From a virus, in the IMG/VR virus record IMGVR_UViG_3300023179_000065, positions 20,467-84,466 of that record: a stretch of 64,000 nucleotides of DNA; one strand, given 5' to 3'. Each line of letters opens with the position of its first letter. Position 1 is the first letter of the stretch. The notes beneath the pieces are model-generated. The model had not been told where the DNA came from. It saw only the letters and a list, made by a program, of their open reading frames with translations, and searched no databases. Position numbers and translations under genes: made by a program. Below are positions 38,704 through 49,987 of this stretch, piece by piece.

Positions 38704-40642
38704 TACAAGAAAAGACAGATTAGATTTTATTTCAGAGCAGCTTAGCGAGTACGAATGGACCAGATTACCGGCCATAAATGGTCACTCGTTAAGCTTATCT
38801 AATATAAGAGCATTAGGGTTTAAGCCTTACCTTAGGTGGCAGGACCCAATGCTACATCGCCACGCAACTATAACAGAAGTTGCAACCAGCATATCGCATT
38901 ATAACGCGTGGATGCTTTGTGCTGAGCTCAATCACAACCTATTGATTCTTGAAGATGATTCAAGACTAGTAGGACATATTGACTCGAAAGAAATCGATAG
39001 ACTGCTAGAAACACATGATATAGTTTATCTGGATCACAAAGAAATGTTTCCAGGTCATGTGCAGAATATAGACGATAAATTTATACGGCCATATTATCCT
39101 TATTGGAATAATGCTTACGCTATAAGCCCAAGACTTGCTAAGAAGCTAGTTAATTCCAAATTTAAGGAAAACATTATACCAGTTGATGAGTTCTTTCCGC
39201 TAATTAGTGGTGTCAACTATCTACACACCTGTCTGTCAGACAAGCCAGGCATACTTAATAATTTTACTGCATTAGTAGATATTTTCAAAGATCTTATACC
39301 TACTAACCCTATAGCCTATAAAACTAGTATATTTAATCAAGTATCTAGATCGGTACTTGGCTCTGATATTGAAAGTGGAGAATCCATAATGACTCAAGAA
39401 GCAATCGTTGTCACCGTTGCTACGGACCCTGAAAAATACAAATACCTTAGTAAGTCAAGTACATCTAAAGAGGTACCGATTATAAACATCGGTGCTGGTG
39501 TAGAATGGAAGGGCGGTACAATGCAAGGGCCAGGCGGTGGTCAAAAGATTAATTTAGTTAAAGATTATCTTAAGAGCATTGACGGTAATAAGATTATATT
39601 GTTCTGCGATGGTCATGATGTCATTATCAATGACTCGTTAGAGACTATCGTGAATAGATTCTTAGGGTTTGAATGTGATGTGCTTTTTGCAGCTGAAAAG
39701 ATCTGCTGGCCTGATCGTTCCATGGAACAGTACTTTACTGAATCACATACCGCATACATGTATCTAAACAGCGGCGTATACATTGGTTATAAGGACTCTA
39801 TCCTTTCCATCATAGATGATTATATACAGGATTCGGATGATGATCAACTATTTTTACAGAAGAAGTACGTAGAGAATAAGAGTGCTAATAAGATTAATAT
39901 CAAATTAGATTATGAGAATTATATCTTTCAATGCCTAAGCTCTATTGAAGACGATTTAGTATTAAAGCCAACAAAGCAATTTGTTAATATTGCTACTAGA
40001 TGCTGCCCATGCATCTTACATGGTAATGGTGGACCAAATGATAAGATTGTTTTTAAAAACATCTTCCAGCAGCTCTATCCAGATAATATAGAATTTATTG
40101 ATGCTACAGAGCTTACAGTAGTAGCACCAGACATTCTTGAGATGGATTTTCTTACCCCTGAGATGTGCAAGAAAATTATTGATATGGCTGAGGCTCATGG
40201 CAAGTGGGAATCAATGTATGGCGATAAGTTTCCAGGACAAGAACTTAGAATCCGTGAATTTAGCATGGAGCTTTGGAATGCTTTAGAGAAACATTTTAAA
40301 GAATCTATAAACCCTGTAATAGAAAAATACTGGTTCCCACTACTAATGAACGGTTTGCGTGACGCATTCATTATTAAGTATTCACCTGAAACACAAAAAA
40401 GTCTGAACTGTCATCACGATGCCTCTCTTGTTTCAGGTAATGTTAAATTAAACGATGACTATGAAGGCGGCGATACCTACTTTTATAGACAAAACTTTTC
40501 TAATATAAATACTCAAATAGGTAAAATTATTTTATGGCCTGGCCAAGTGACACATGGACACGAAGGTCGAGAAGTAACCAAAGGCACTAAATATAATCTA
40601 GTAATATGGACAAGTAGAAAGCAGGGCGACATTAATTATTAA
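38678..40642 (+). CDS. Trifunctional collagen-modifying enzyme: GT25 + PLOD glucosyltransferase + lysyl hydroxylase
   Basis: 654 residues from a GTG start overlapping the coiled-coil gene. Domain 1 (about 1-235) is glycosyltransferase family 25: VVLNLDTRKDRLDFI, TSISHYNAW and LLILEDDS (Glu92-Asp93-Asp94), the type of collagen galactosyltransferases and LPS enzymes. Domain 2 (about 238-470) is the PLOD glycosyltransferase: VVTVATDPEKYKYL, GAGVEWKGG, GGGQKINLVKDYL, LFCDGHDVI with Asp311 and Asp314 as metal ligands, VLFAAEKICWPD, YLNSGVYIGY and DDDQLF. Domain 3 (about 480-654) is the PLOD-type Fe(II)/2-oxoglutarate hydroxylase: His579-x-Asp581 (CHHDAS), DYEGGDTYF, and His628 with Lys638 (THGHEG, KGTKY). 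Expected reaction: hydroxylation of X-Lys-Gly lysines, then O-linked galactose and glucose. The next gene encodes a collagen with such sites in half its triplets. Confidence 0.9.
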   Translation: MKIVVLNLDTRKDRLDFISEQLSEYEWTRLPAINGHSLSLSNIRALGFKPYLRWQDPMLHRHATITEVATSISHYNAWMLCAELNHNLLILEDDSRLVGHIDSKEIDRLLETHDIVYLDHKEMFPGHVQNIDDKFIRPYYPYWNNAYAISPRLAKKLVNSKFKENIIPVDEFFPLISGVNYLHTCLSDKPGILNNFTALVDIFKDLIPTNPIAYKTSIFNQVSRSVLGSDIESGESIMTQEAIVVTVATDPEKYKYLSKSSTSKEVPIINIGAGVEWKGGTMQGPGGGQKINLVKDYLKSIDGNKIILFCDGHDVIINDSLETIVNRFLGFECDVLFAAEKICWPDRSMEQYFTESHTAYMYLNSGVYIGYKDSILSIIDDYIQDSDDDQLFLQKKYVENKSANKINIKLDYENYIFQCLSSIEDDLVLKPTKQFVNIATRCCPCILHGNGGPNDKIVFKNIFQQLYPDNIEFIDATELTVVAPDILEMDFLTPEMCKKIIDMAEAHGKWESMYGDKFPGQELRIREFSMELWNALEKHFKESINPVIEKYWFPLLMNGLRDAFIIKYSPETQKSLNCHHDASLVSGNVKLNDDYEGGDTYFYRQNFSNINTQIGKIILWPGQVTHGHEGREVTKGTKYNLVIWTSRKQGDINY

Positions 40643-40658
40643 CACTGTATATACAGTG
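40643..40658. promoter_or_regulatory. Perfect 16-bp palindrome before collagen-like gene
   Basis: CACTGTATATACAGTG reads the same on both strands and fills most of the gap between the hydroxylase stop (40642) and the collagen gene's ribosome site (GGAG at 40664). There is no U-tract, so it is unlikely to be an intrinsic terminator. It could be a protein-binding operator, an RNA hairpin or a processing site. Confidence 0.6.
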
Positions 40659-40671
40659 ATTACGGAGCCAA

Positions 40672-43106
<2,435 letters not shown>

Positions 43107-43107
<1 letters not shown>

Positions 43108-44402
43108 TGTCATTTGGAGTATTTCAGTTTAGAAGAGGCAGCGCCTCAGATTGGTCAACTGCTAATACAGTACTAGCAGCCGGTGAGCTTGGTATTGAAA
43201 CAAATACTAGCCTGTTTAAAATTGGTGATGGTTCTACTGCCTGGACAGATCTACCTTATGGTGGTATACAAGGTATTAAAGGTGATAAGGGTTACGGAGA
43301 CAAAGGCGAAAAAGGTGATGTAGGGCCTAAAGGTGATATCGGCAACAAAGGCGACAAAGGTGATACCGGTAATAAGGGTGACACCGGCCTAACCGCAACT
43401 CTTCTCTATGAAGAGTTTACAGCTACTAGCGATCAAACTACTTTCTATCCTTCTACATTCACAGCAAACACCGGCGGTGTACGAGTATTTTATAATGGTG
43501 TTTTATTAAGCAATACTGAGTACACATCAAACACAACTGCAATTGTTCTTTCTTCCGGTGCAACTGCTAGTGACTTGGTTGCTGTATACGGCTACGATCG
43601 AATAAGTCCTAAAGGTGATAAGGGCGAGACACCTGCTGTAAGCAACTTTAATTTTACAGCAGCAAACAATCAATCGGTATTTACATTATCAGGTATTACT
43701 ACTCTAGGTAATATACTTGTTCACTTAAATGGTATCTTCCTTTCTAATACAGAATATACCGCAAACACTTCAAGAGTAACTCTCAACTTACCTGCAGCAA
43801 ATAACGATGTACTTGACGTAGTAATATTTGATAGTGCAGGTGTTAAAGGGGAAAAAGGTAGCAATGCAGCAGGTCCATGGTTTGAGAATATTAGATTTGT
43901 TACCACCGACAGCACTATCACAAACACAGCTATTTCATTCACAGAAGGAATCGCGCCTTTACAGGTAAACAACTACACTACGATTACAGTTGATCGTGCT
44001 GCTACGTGGACAGTTGCAGATAATCTAGCAGTAGATTATACTAAAGGCTTACCAAATTATGTTGTAGATAATCTTTCTAATGTATTTGACGGGCAGACAA
44101 GATCGTTTAACCTAACATCAAATGGTGTTTCTATAACGCCATTTAACGGTGCAAGCTTAGATTTATATATAAACGGAACTAAGCAATTGCCGGCTAGATA
44201 TATAAATGATTACTACAATTTACCAGAAGTTTCAGTGTTTAGTTCGGGATACTATGTTAATGGGTCTACTTTATATCTGTCCTCAGCGCCCACATTTGGG
44301 ACCGCTTTCTATTGCACAGCCAAAGTAGCTGACACTGTGATAAACTTTAACAATTACCAAAAACAAACACCATTTAAACCATTAAGTATAATGCTTGATT
44401 AA
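43107..44402 (+). CDS. Collagen-like tail fibre protein 3 with Mtd-type N-terminus
   Basis: 431 residues, overlapping the previous stop by one base (TAATG). The docking end GVFQFRRGSASDWSTANTVL plus LAAGELGIETNTSLFKIGDG, ending AWTDLPYGG, is the classic Mtd N-terminal/hyaluronidase-type domain. A short Gly-X-Y tract (about residues 55-92, GDKGEKGDVGPKGDIGNKGD) follows, then two beta domains of the NGVLLSNTEYTSNTT type and a C-terminal tip (NVFDGQTRSFNLTSNGVSIT; LDLYINGTKQLPARYINDYY). Its shared domains with the preceding collagen suggest they diverged from one gene or form a joint fibre. Confidence 0.85.
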
Positions 44403-44411
44403 GAGGACAAC

Positions 44412-47400
44412 ATGGCAAAACGTGTTATTTTAGATACTCAGTATACATTTACCCCTTCTACAAAAACAATTGTAATTCCTAGAGTCGTTCAAAGAGAAAG
44501 ACTACTACTAATTACCAACGTTACTACTAACGCTGTAATTTACAACTTTAGCGATCCAGCACTTACCGCTACAAGTTTTACGATTGCGCAAGGGACAGTT
44601 ACTACAAATCCAACTACTACAATTGTATTAAATTACAATACCGGTAACATGAATGCTACCGATAAGTTGCAGATTGTAGTTGACGAAATTAGTGAATCAT
44701 TTATACCTGATGAGTCGATGATTGATCCAGTAGGTAAGATGAGAATTTCTTCTCCTCAAGCTTTGATTGATACTGACTTTGAATACGGGTTGCAACCTAC
44801 AAAATGGGAAACTCTTACACTGCTTAACATGCAGCCAAGCTTTTTTGTTAACACACAAAACCCTATCACGATTACGGATATTCAAGCAACCGGTGGTTCA
44901 GCTACAGTTACTGTATCGACCGCTACTCCACCTGCAGTAGGTACACCAGTTCTTATTCAAGATAGCTTGTTTACTGGCGGTAATGGACCTTTCATAGTAG
45001 ATTCTGTATCTGCTGGTACCAGCTTTACATATACTGCAAGAACACCATTTACGGGGTCATCTGGTTCAGTTTATAACTCAGCTCTATCTTCGGTATTCTC
45101 TGGTAGCTTTTATTCAAATGCAAGTATGCCACAAGCAACTGCCATGACTAATGTAAGTGTTATAGTTACAGTGACCACAACCAACCCTCATGGGTTGCAA
45201 GTAGGTGATGGTATCTATGTTACAGGCTCAACTGCATCGTCTAACCCGCCTAACGGCTCGTGGCAAGTGTGCTCGGTTCAAAGCAGCACTGTATTTAACT
45301 TTATGGTAAATTCTGCTCCATCCGGCGCAATTTCCGGCGGTACAATTTACCCAAGACCAGACGGTGTATATCTTCACAGAGCGTTCGACGGCGGTGTCCA
45401 GTTTACAACAGGTAACCAAGCACACAATATTCAAACCATTCGTCAAACAAGAAGATACTTTAGATACCAGTCAGGCAAAGGTATTCAAGTTAGTACAGGC
45501 ACAAGCTTAAAGCCAAACATTAACGTAGATAAGATTACGTCGTCAGGAACAGTTGCCACTGTAACTACAAAGGTACCTCACTATATTAGTTTTGGTACAA
45601 CGATTATTATTTCAGGCTGCAATGAAACAGCATATAATGGTACCTTTACTGTAACATCAGTTATAAATGACAACCAATTTACATATAGCACAGCCACAAC
45701 CCCAACTGCTGCAACTGCAACCGGTATACCTACATTATCGGTTTCAAACTGGTATGGCGCAACAACCAGAACTGGGTTATTTGATTTCCAGAATGGTGTA
45801 TTTTTTGAATTTGATGGTCAAACATTATACTGTGTAAGAAGAAGCTCAACTACACAGTTGTCCGGTTTCTTTAACGTTACTAATGGTTCGTCAACAGTAT
45901 CAGGTGCAACCGTTAACGGAGTATCACCTTCACTATCGTCACAACTAGTGCCTGGGGACTTTATAGTTATTAGAGGGATGTCATACAGAGTTCTAAATAT
46001 TGCAAGTGATACCTCTATGACAGTTTCGCCTCCTTATAGAGGAGCAACTCTATCAGGCTCGAACGTCTGTATTATTTCTAAGACTATCGATACAAGAGTT
46101 CCGCAAAACTTATGGAACATTGATAAGATGGACGGTACTGGCCCATCTGGTATGAACCTTGATCTTACTAAGATGCAAATGTTTTATCTTGACTATAGCT
46201 GGTACGGCGCTGGTACAGTAAGATATGGATTCAGAGATACACAAGGTAGAGTAGTTTACGTCCATAGGTTTGTTAACAATAACCAGAATACTGAAGCGTA
46301 CATGCGTTCTGGTAACTTGCCTGCCAGATACGAAACCAATACTATTGCACCATTTACGAATCTTGCAGCAACGTTGGCATCAAGCGCAACAACAATGTCG
46401 GTTGGTAACACTGCTGCATTCCCAACATCTGGTACGGTTTATATTGATAACCCAAGCAATCCAGAGTATGTATTTTATTCAGGCAAGACAGCTACTACCC
46501 TTACTGGTCTTACAAGAGGTAAAGCAGCCACTACCGTAACAATGACAAGAACAAGTGGTAGCTCAACCTTAACAACAACTAACTCAGTAGCTGGTCTGCA
46601 GGTGGGCATGTTGATTTACGGTACAGGTATTCCAAATAATACCTATGTTGCGTCTATTACCACCGGAGCATTTAATACAGTGGTCATGTCCAGAGCTGCA
46701 ACAAGCTCAGGCTCCTCTACTTACAGCTTTGCTAATATGGGTAATGCAACGGGCGATGTAACCCATACATTCTCAGCAACTGCTCCTATATCAGTGTATC
46801 TACATTCTCCACAATTCTCACCGACGATTAGCCACTGGGGCACATCGGTAATTATGGACGGTCAATACGATAACGATAAGTCGCTGCAATTTACCTATGG
46901 GGAAACAACCACTACAACCGCAATTGCTGGTAACGTTGCTTCAGTAACTATTAGTTCAGGCTCAAATACATTTAGCGTTGTTAATACGACACCAATATTC
47001 CCAGGTATGCTTGTTGCTGGTAACAACATTCCTGCTGGTGCTATCGTTACAGCAGTATCTGGCGGTAACCCTAACAACACTATTACAATGAATAGACAAG
47101 GGTCTGGTTCAGGTTCTGCAACAGTGACGTACAATAGTGCTGTTGCTCTTGCAACTCTAAGAGTTACACCTTCAGTTGATTCTGGTGTTACGGGGGTACT
47201 TGGCTCAAAAGAAATTGTTAACCGTATGCAGCTCACGTTGCAAAACTTGGACGTGCTAGTTAACGGTGTATTCCTTATTCAATTAATTCTGAACGGAACT
47301 CCTATTGCACCAACAACTAGCACAACAACAGGCTATACCGGTGCCACATCAGCGCTTAGCACCTTCGGTCCTATTGCTACTGGTACATCAAGCCTTGCGC

Positions 47401-47687
47401 AAATCGCTGACCATACAGGCCCTGTATATGTCTCAGGCGGGGAAGCGATGTTTAGCTTCTACGCTGTGAACAACGCCGGTTCTACTAACTACTCCGTAGC
47501 AGCTGCTGCTCTTAACATGCTACGAGATCTAGGTAATAGTATTCTTGGTGGTGGTACAACTAACACACCAGGTGCTGCAGGTGTTTACCCAGACGGTCCA
47601 GATACACTCACGGTTGTTGGTATTAACATCGGTAGCTCGAATGCTCAAATTCAAACACGTCTATCCTGGACAGAAGCACAAGCTTAA
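44412..47687 (+). CDS. Large virion structural protein
   Basis: 1091 residues. The N-terminus (ILDTQYTFTPSTKTIVIPRV; VQRERLLLITNVTTNAVIYN) and the central core (MDGTGPSGMNLDLTKMQMFY, LDYSWYGAGTVRYGFRDTQG, NTEAYMRSGNLPARYE) match a family of abundant tail/virion proteins in marine phages. Three related beta modules of about 65 residues interrupt it (TTTNPHGLQVGDGIYVTGST; TTKVPHYISFGTTIIISGCN; and one near residue 155). Ig-like segments with TMSVGNTAAFPTSGTVYIDN follow. GAGGACAAC precedes the ATG. Role inferred: baseplate- or tail-surface protein. Confidence 0.7.
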   Translation: MAKRVILDTQYTFTPSTKTIVIPRVVQRERLLLITNVTTNAVIYNFSDPALTATSFTIAQGTVTTNPTTTIVLNYNTGNMNATDKLQIVVDEISESFIPDESMIDPVGKMRISSPQALIDTDFEYGLQPTKWETLTLLNMQPSFFVNTQNPITITDIQATGGSATVTVSTATPPAVGTPVLIQDSLFTGGNGPFIVDSVSAGTSFTYTARTPFTGSSGSVYNSALSSVFSGSFYSNASMPQATAMTNVSVIVTVTTTNPHGLQVGDGIYVTGSTASSNPPNGSWQVCSVQSSTVFNFMVNSAPSGAISGGTIYPRPDGVYLHRAFDGGVQFTTGNQAHNIQTIRQTRRYFRYQSGKGIQVSTGTSLKPNINVDKITSSGTVATVTTKVPHYISFGTTIIISGCNETAYNGTFTVTSVINDNQFTYSTATTPTAATATGIPTLSVSNWYGATTRTGLFDFQNGVFFEFDGQTLYCVRRSSTTQLSGFFNVTNGSSTVSGATVNGVSPSLSSQLVPGDFIVIRGMSYRVLNIASDTSMTVSPPYRGATLSGSNVCIISKTIDTRVPQNLWNIDKMDGTGPSGMNLDLTKMQMFYLDYSWYGAGTVRYGFRDTQGRVVYVHRFVNNNQNTEAYMRSGNLPARYETNTIAPFTNLAATLASSATTMSVGNTAAFPTSGTVYIDNPSNPEYVFYSGKTATTLTGLTRGKAATTVTMTRTSGSSTLTTTNSVAGLQVGMLIYGTGIPNNTYVASITTGAFNTVVMSRAATSSGSSTYSFANMGNATGDVTHTFSATAPISVYLHSPQFSPTISHWGTSVIMDGQYDNDKSLQFTYGETTTTTAIAGNVASVTISSGSNTFSVVNTTPIFPGMLVAGNNIPAGAIVTAVSGGNPNNTITMNRQGSGSGSATVTYNSAVALATLRVTPSVDSGVTGVLGSKEIVNRMQLTLQNLDVLVNGVFLIQLILNGTPIAPTTSTTTGYTGATSALSTFGPIATGTSSLAQIADHTGPVYVSGGEAMFSFYAVNNAGSTNYSVAAAALNMLRDLGNSILGGGTTNTPGAAGVYPDGPDTLTVVGINIGSSNAQIQTRLSWTEAQA

Positions 47688-47696
47688 GAGGATAAT

Positions 47697-48149
47697 ATGG
47701 CATCTATTAAACTAAACGGTACCACTTCTAATTCGGTAACTATATCAGCGCCGGACAATCCTAATACTACAGTATATGTGTTGCCGGTGGCTGATGGATC
47801 AAATGGACAGGTACTGACTACCAACGGTGCCGGTTACATGTCATGGACGACAGTAGGTGTTGCAGGCGCTAATACTCAGATACAGTTTAATGATAGTGGT
47901 TCTAGTAACGGTTCAGCCAACCTAGCATTTTACAAGTCTAATTCAACTATTGCTGTTAATAATGCAGTTATTAATGCGTCTCTAACAGTTAATACTATTG
48001 CAGTAGGCGCTAACATAAATATTAACACGGCTACCGTATCAGTAGGAAACGCCACCAACAACGTTCAGATTAACTCAACCGGAGTGTTCTTAAGTAACGT
48101 TGCATATCCTACAACTACCACTATACTGACTTATAACTTAGCTTTCTAG
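47697..48149 (+). CDS. Short tail fibre-like protein
   Basis: 150 residues: ASIKLNGTTSNSVTISAPDN, then GSNGQVLTTNGAGYMSWTTV, a beta-repeat stretch (VNNAVINASLTVNTIAVGAN) and the ending TTTILTYNLAF. The ending matches that of the 211-residue fibre protein downstream (TTVLTYSLAF), and the GQVLxxNGxG motif recurs in six other fibre genes here. Preceded by GAGGATA. Probably a minor fibre or a fibre-cap subunit. Confidence 0.7.
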   Translation: MASIKLNGTTSNSVTISAPDNPNTTVYVLPVADGSNGQVLTTNGAGYMSWTTVGVAGANTQIQFNDSGSSNGSANLAFYKSNSTIAVNNAVINASLTVNTIAVGANININTATVSVGNATNNVQINSTGVFLSNVAYPTTTTILTYNLAF

Positions 48150-48157
48150 GAAAAAAT

Positions 48158-48604
48158 ATGAAACAGCTATCTCTTTATAAACCAGCGTTTAGTACTGCTA
48201 ATAACACATTAGATTTTTCATCAATGCCGAACTTTAGGTTCAGCAAGTTGTATGCTGTTATTAACACTACACAGAACGTGCCCTTGTACATTGCAGGCGC
48301 ACCAAACCTAGGAGCTACTAATCCTGGTGGTGGGCCTCTAGTTACATTAAGTGTTAACACTTCAACATATAATCCATCTGATATTCTTAACATTTACTAT
48401 GATGATTTAGATGGATTTGATACTTTTTCTCAGTATAATGTACGATACTCTAACTTAAAAACCATAGAGTTATTGGAACAGCTACTAATAGAAATTAAAG
48501 TGACTAACTTAATCCTTTCTGAAGGATTCGATGGCTCACCAAATATTACCGAAGTATCACAACTTCGTAAAGATATAAATAGTAACGTAACCGATGAAGG
48601 TTAA
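48158..48604 (+). CDS. Virion-associated protein of unknown function
   Basis: 148 residues. Features: YKPAFSTANNTLDFSSMPNF, RFSKLYAVINTTQNVPLYIA, LNIYYDDLDGFDTF and a helical C-terminus (KTIELLEQLLIEIKVTNLIL). Similar two-part proteins (beta head, amphipathic helix) occur among marine phage structural genes. No named family. An exact late promoter box lies inside its last codons and probably serves the next gene. Confidence 0.6.
   Translation: MKQLSLYKPAFSTANNTLDFSSMPNFRFSKLYAVINTTQNVPLYIAGAPNLGATNPGGGPLVTLSVNTSTYNPSDILNIYYDDLDGFDTFSQYNVRYSNLKTIELLEQLLIEIKVTNLILSEGFDGSPNITEVSQLRKDINSNVTDEG
48574..48581 (+). promoter_or_regulatory. T4-type late promoter -10 box inside gene end
   Basis: Exact TATAAATA overlapping the last codons of the 148-residue gene, 48 bases before ATG 48630. 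The following gene has a canonical AAAGGAG ribosome site and is closed by an intrinsic terminator, so box, gene and terminator form a plausible single-gene late unit. Confidence 0.65.
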
Positions 48605-48629
48605 TTTTAACTAAGTAAAGGAGACTCAC

Positions 48630-49259
48630 ATGCTTATTCAAGGACAAGTAGGCCCAATTTCTGCACAATCACTTGGTGCCGGTTCAAACCCAAACGTACG
48701 TCTTGGTCAACAAGGCGATCTTATCGCAACTGAGCTACACGGTCGTTATTATGAGACCAACTATCGTAGAGCTCTTTTCAACGCTTCTTCGACAGCTGCT
48801 GCTACAACCTCAGCCGGTACAACCACATCGTTTACCGGTCTAATGGTTTACAACCCACTTAACAGCCCAGTTAACCTAGTTATCAACAAGGTTGGCTATG
48901 CATTCATCGTTGCCTTCGGTTCTGCCGCTGCTTATGGTGTTATGACTGGCTTCAGCACAACTCCAATCTCGACATTCTCAACATCGAACACCTCGACCAA
49001 GTCGCAGTATGTTGGTGCTGCTCAAGGTTACGGTGTTGCTTATGCATCAGCTACTCTAACAGCTACCCCAATCGTTAACACCGTCTTCGGTTCAGGCCTA
49101 ACTGGTGCTATCACAACAGTCCCATCAGTGCCTCTTCTATATGATCTAGAAGGCAGTGTTATTGTTCCTCCTGGTGGTTATGTTTGCTCGTACACCTCGT
49201 CGGCTTCTGGCGCTAGCGCATTCTTTGGCTCGTTCCAATGGGAAGAAGTACCAGTCTAA
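48630..49259 (+). CDS. Probable highly expressed virion protein (IVPPGG...WEEVPV family)
   Basis: 209 residues. It begins GQVGPISAQSLGAGSNPNVR with LGQQGDLIATELHGRYYETN and ends GSVIVPPGGYVCSY ... FQWEEVPV. I recognise this begin/end pattern from virion proteins of other marine phages whose exact place is unknown (decoration, fibre or tail surface). Codon choice differs from its neighbours: CGT for Arg and many C-ending codons (ACC, AAC, ATC), as in heavily expressed genes. It has the strongest ribosome site in the region (AAAGGAG, six bases from ATG), its own late promoter box and a terminator. Confidence 0.75.
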   Translation: MLIQGQVGPISAQSLGAGSNPNVRLGQQGDLIATELHGRYYETNYRRALFNASSTAAATTSAGTTTSFTGLMVYNPLNSPVNLVINKVGYAFIVAFGSAAAYGVMTGFSTTPISTFSTSNTSTKSQYVGAAQGYGVAYASATLTATPIVNTVFGSGLTGAITTVPSVPLLYDLEGSVIVPPGGYVCSYTSSASGASAFFGSFQWEEVPV

Positions 49260-49280
49260 TTTTAAACGGTATTTCAAGAA

Positions 49281-49311
49281 AGAAAGCACCCTTGTGGTGC
49301 TTTCTTTTTTT
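49281..49311 (+). terminator. Intrinsic (rho-independent) terminator
   Basis: A perfect 10-bp stem, AGAAAGCACC (49281-49290) with GGTGCTTTCT (49296-49305), closes a five-base loop CTTGT and is followed by six T. It lies 22 bases after the stop of the 209-residue gene. Confidence 0.93.
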
Positions 49312-49312
49312 G

Positions 49313-49320
49313 TATAAATA
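49313..49320 (+). promoter_or_regulatory. T4-type late promoter -10 box
   Basis: Exact TATAAATA starting two bases after the terminator's T-run and 27 bases before ATG 49348. It should start a new late transcript for the downstream fibre genes. A six-base hairpin (ATAGTG/CACTAT) follows at 49322-49336; no Shine-Dalgarno sequence precedes the ATG. Confidence 0.85.
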
Positions 49321-49347
49321 GATAGTGTTCCACTATTCTATATCGCC

Positions 49348-49983
49348 ATGGGTAAGACTAGAGACTTCTCAAGACTGCTATCTGAAAATCTAAACAATAA
49401 CATCAAAATTGCTAATGCGCAGATGTATATTGGAGATGGTGGCGGCAATGCATACTTAAACTCAACAAGTATTGCAGTATCATCAGTTAACGCAACTACG
49501 CTTACTGTTACATCCATCTATTCCAACGGATCATTAGGTACATCAGGCCAGGTATTAACATCTAATGGTTCTGGTGCATACTGGTCAAGCTACACATCTC
49601 AGGCGTTAGGATTATTCAGCACAGTACAATTTAATGATGCAGGATACGCCAACGGTGCACAATACGTATCGTACGATAAACCAACCGGCGCATTCATAGT
49701 CGGTAGTAGCACCGCTAATACAAGAGTAGCTTTTAGCAATGTCAGTCTGAATGGTGACAGTGCAACGATATTTACTGGCAATGCAACTATTACTGGAACC
49801 TATAGTTCCAATGGTGTAGTGCTTTCTAATACAGCCTCCTCTGGCAACGTAAGCATTAATATGAGTGGTGTTCAGATAGGCAACTCAACAGTCAATTCTC
49901 AGCTGACATCTGCAGGGTTATCTGTTAATGGTGGTGTACCACTCAACATAACAACAGTATTAACATACAGTTTAGCCTTCTGA
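49348..49983 (+). CDS. Tail fibre-like protein with SRDLS-type docking end
   Basis: 211 residues. The N-terminal KTRDFSRLLSENLNNNIKIA is nearly shared with the next gene (NSRDLSRLVSENIANNITIS); such xSRDLxxL ends recur in marine phage fibre proteins. The motif GTSGQVLTSNGSGAYWSSYT lies near residue 75, then beta repeats (GNVSINMSGVQIGNSTVNSQ) and the end TTVLTYSLAF. First gene after the terminator/late-promoter junction. Likely a receptor-contacting or connector fibre. Confidence 0.78.
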   Translation: MGKTRDFSRLLSENLNNNIKIANAQMYIGDGGGNAYLNSTSIAVSSVNATTLTVTSIYSNGSLGTSGQVLTSNGSGAYWSSYTSQALGLFSTVQFNDAGYANGAQYVSYDKPTGAFIVGSSTANTRVAFSNVSLNGDSATIFTGNATITGTYSSNGVVLSNTASSGNVSINMSGVQIGNSTVNSQLTSAGLSVNGGVPLNITTVLTYSLAF

Positions 49984-49987
49984 TTAT

